Position numbers and translations under genes: made by a program. A DNA stretch of 64,000 nucleotides from an uncultured Bacteroides sp. (GTDB lineage: Bacteria; Bacteroidota; Bacteroidia; Bacteroidales; Bacteroidaceae). The notes under the pieces are model-generated. The model made no database searches and was not told the origin of the DNA. It saw only the letters and a list, made by a program, of their open reading frames with translations. The stretch is from positions 124,001-188,000 of the forward strand of contig USAN01000002.1 in NCBI GenBank assembly GCA_900552645.1. The letters run 5' to 3'. Shown one piece after another: positions 63,306 through 64,000 of this stretch. Positions within the stretch are counted from its first letter, which is position 1; every line of letters begins with the position of its first letter.

Positions 63306-63761
63306 TTATATATAGAATTTTCTTAATATATTAATAAGATACCTTCTAATAGGCAAAAGATTGTACCATATAATTCCTTTCCTTCTCTCGGATAGTTTAT
63401 CAAGTTCTATCCAGGTAGCATTAGGCCGTATTATTTTTCTTGCAATGCCAATTATATTCTTCTCATGACATTGGTTTATATCATTTATACCACCATCGCT
63501 AATTAATGTAATATAGCCGTTTTCATCGGCATTTTTCACTTTTCTATTAAGAACATAAGTTCCATTTACCGTTTGTGCCAATATTATGGCTCCTAAAGGA
63601 ATTTCACTCTTACTAAGAGGAGAAATCATAACTCTGTCATTCCCTCCTATTATAAAAGGGAACATGCTGTCGTCGGTTACGTCTATAATAACATTATATC
63701 CGTTATTCAATTTCTTTATAACGTCAGGAAAAATAGTTTCGTCCAGTATCATGTTTCTCAT
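63306..63761 (-). CDS. S24/S26-like peptidase-fold protein, possibly inactive
   Basis: 151 residues. The fold of LexA/signal-peptidase-type proteases is visible: DVTDDSMFPFIIGGNDRVMI has the Ser (near 32) of the G/D-S-M-x-P motif, and GTYVLNRKVKNADENGYITLISDGG is the second conserved strand. Relatives have His in YVLHR at this point; here it is Asn (YVLNR), so the catalytic pair may be broken. The C-terminus is Arg/Lys-rich. No signal peptide. The start may be residue 1 or residue 4 (MRNM). A TAATTTTG -7 element lies at 63779-63786. Confidence 0.7.
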   Translation of the reverse strand: MRNMILDETIFPDVIKKLNNGYNVIIDVTDDSMFPFIIGGNDRVMISPLSKSEIPLGAIILAQTVNGTYVLNRKVKNADENGYITLISDGGINDINQCHEKNIIGIARKIIRPNATWIELDKLSERRKGIIWYNLLPIRRYLINILRKFYI

Positions 63762-63884
63762 AATAATTAATTATCAAACAAAATTAATCTCTGATTTTTC
63801 TGACCGCTAAGTTATAGTAAATCCTGATTTTTAAATTATTTTGATGGGTGACAAAAGGTGGACATCTATTTAAAAAGATGTTTT

Positions 63885-63916
63885 TTTGGTGAAGTAGATC
63901 CTTTATTTTATCTTTG
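63885..63916 (+). promoter_or_regulatory. Promoter of the gene at the window end
   Basis: TTTG (63885-63888), 20 nt, TATCTTTG (63909-63916) on the plus strand; the ATG lies 18 nt after. One of the best consensus pairs in the window. Confidence 0.78.
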
Positions 63917-63934
63917 AACCCATAAAATTAAACT

Positions 63935-64000
63935 ATGACAACCAAATTAAGAGTAGATTTCATTCTATACTTTTTCATTCTTTTATTCACGTCTGGTGGA
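63935..64000 (+). CDS. Start of an exported or membrane protein (partial)
   Basis: Only 22 codons are inside the window: MTTKLRVDFILYFFILLFTSGG. A basic start followed by a hydrophobic run suggests a signal peptide or membrane helix. The rest is outside, so the protein cannot be identified. Confidence 0.6.
   Translation, partial: MTTKLRVDFILYFFILLFTSGG

Overview
The window is AT-rich DNA from a member of the Bacteroidales, most likely Bacteroidaceae. The evidence is the Bacteroidetes-type promoter signature (TTG/TTTG about 20 nt before TAnnTTTG) in front of many genes, and the near absence of Shine-Dalgarno sequences. The gene set agrees: Mfa/Fim-type fimbrillins, an S46 dipeptidyl peptidase, a type II glutaminyl cyclase lipoprotein, ptb-buk, GH95, a DUF4491 protein, a coiled-coil S-layer-like lipoprotein and an Mpi-like serine invertase. 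The species cannot be named from the sequence alone.

Layout. 1-7.1 kb (minus strand): sufC (partial), sufB, a CvpA-like gene, then infB-nusA-rimP behind one good promoter with a terminator-like hairpin in its short leader. 7.2-8.7 kb: a small membrane protein, an intergenic repeat element and a decayed IS4-family transposase. 8.7-13.9 kb: an AXE1-type esterase, a YgjP-like metalloprotease, an SLC13 transporter, and an ECF sigma factor with an overlapping putative anti-sigma gene. 13.9-24.7 kb (minus): argB-speA-aroK-topA, then a barrel protein, a 966-residue TPR protein and a zinc-ribbon Nudix hydrolase. 24.8-32.8 kb: a CNNM/CBS protein, an Lrp-like regulator overlapping DUF4491, ptb-buk, a class-I GATase/M19 dipeptidase fusion, a glutaminyl cyclase and sufE. 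32.8-36.5 kb: a repeat-rich spacer, a THUMP-like methyltransferase, a small conserved protein, a membrane-anchored AraC regulator and tRNA-Met(CAT). 36.5-44.4 kb (plus): an S41 protease, a Ca2+ P-type ATPase, ribF, a CPBP protease and a DEAD-box helicase. 44.6-50.6 kb (minus): a DPP7-type peptidase, DUF389, a polysaccharide flippase and ruvB. 50.8-58.1 kb is a surface-structure locus: two fimbrillin-type lipoproteins, a serine invertase, a 1063-residue S-layer-like lipoprotein and a small AraC-type regulator. 58.7-64 kb: an arabinose-5-phosphate-isomerase-like SIS protein, an M16 protease, a GH95 fucosidase, an S24/S26-like protein and the start of an unknown exported protein.

Most genes are housekeeping. 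The less explained content is in spacers and in the surface locus: (1) a roughly 100-bp intergenic element seen three times, built from TGTGAA motifs 10-11 bp apart plus a hairpin and a second conserved block; (2) a spacer after sufE carrying (C/T)GTAAA motifs at near-integral helical spacing and a 34-bp perfect palindrome; (3) four CACCYRGGTG palindromes at an exact 22-bp period after GH95; (4) three 14-bp direct repeats before the membrane AraC gene; (5) the fimbrillin / invertase / S-layer / AraC cluster, which resembles known phase-variable Bacteroides surface loci, although no invertible promoter could be identified by eye.
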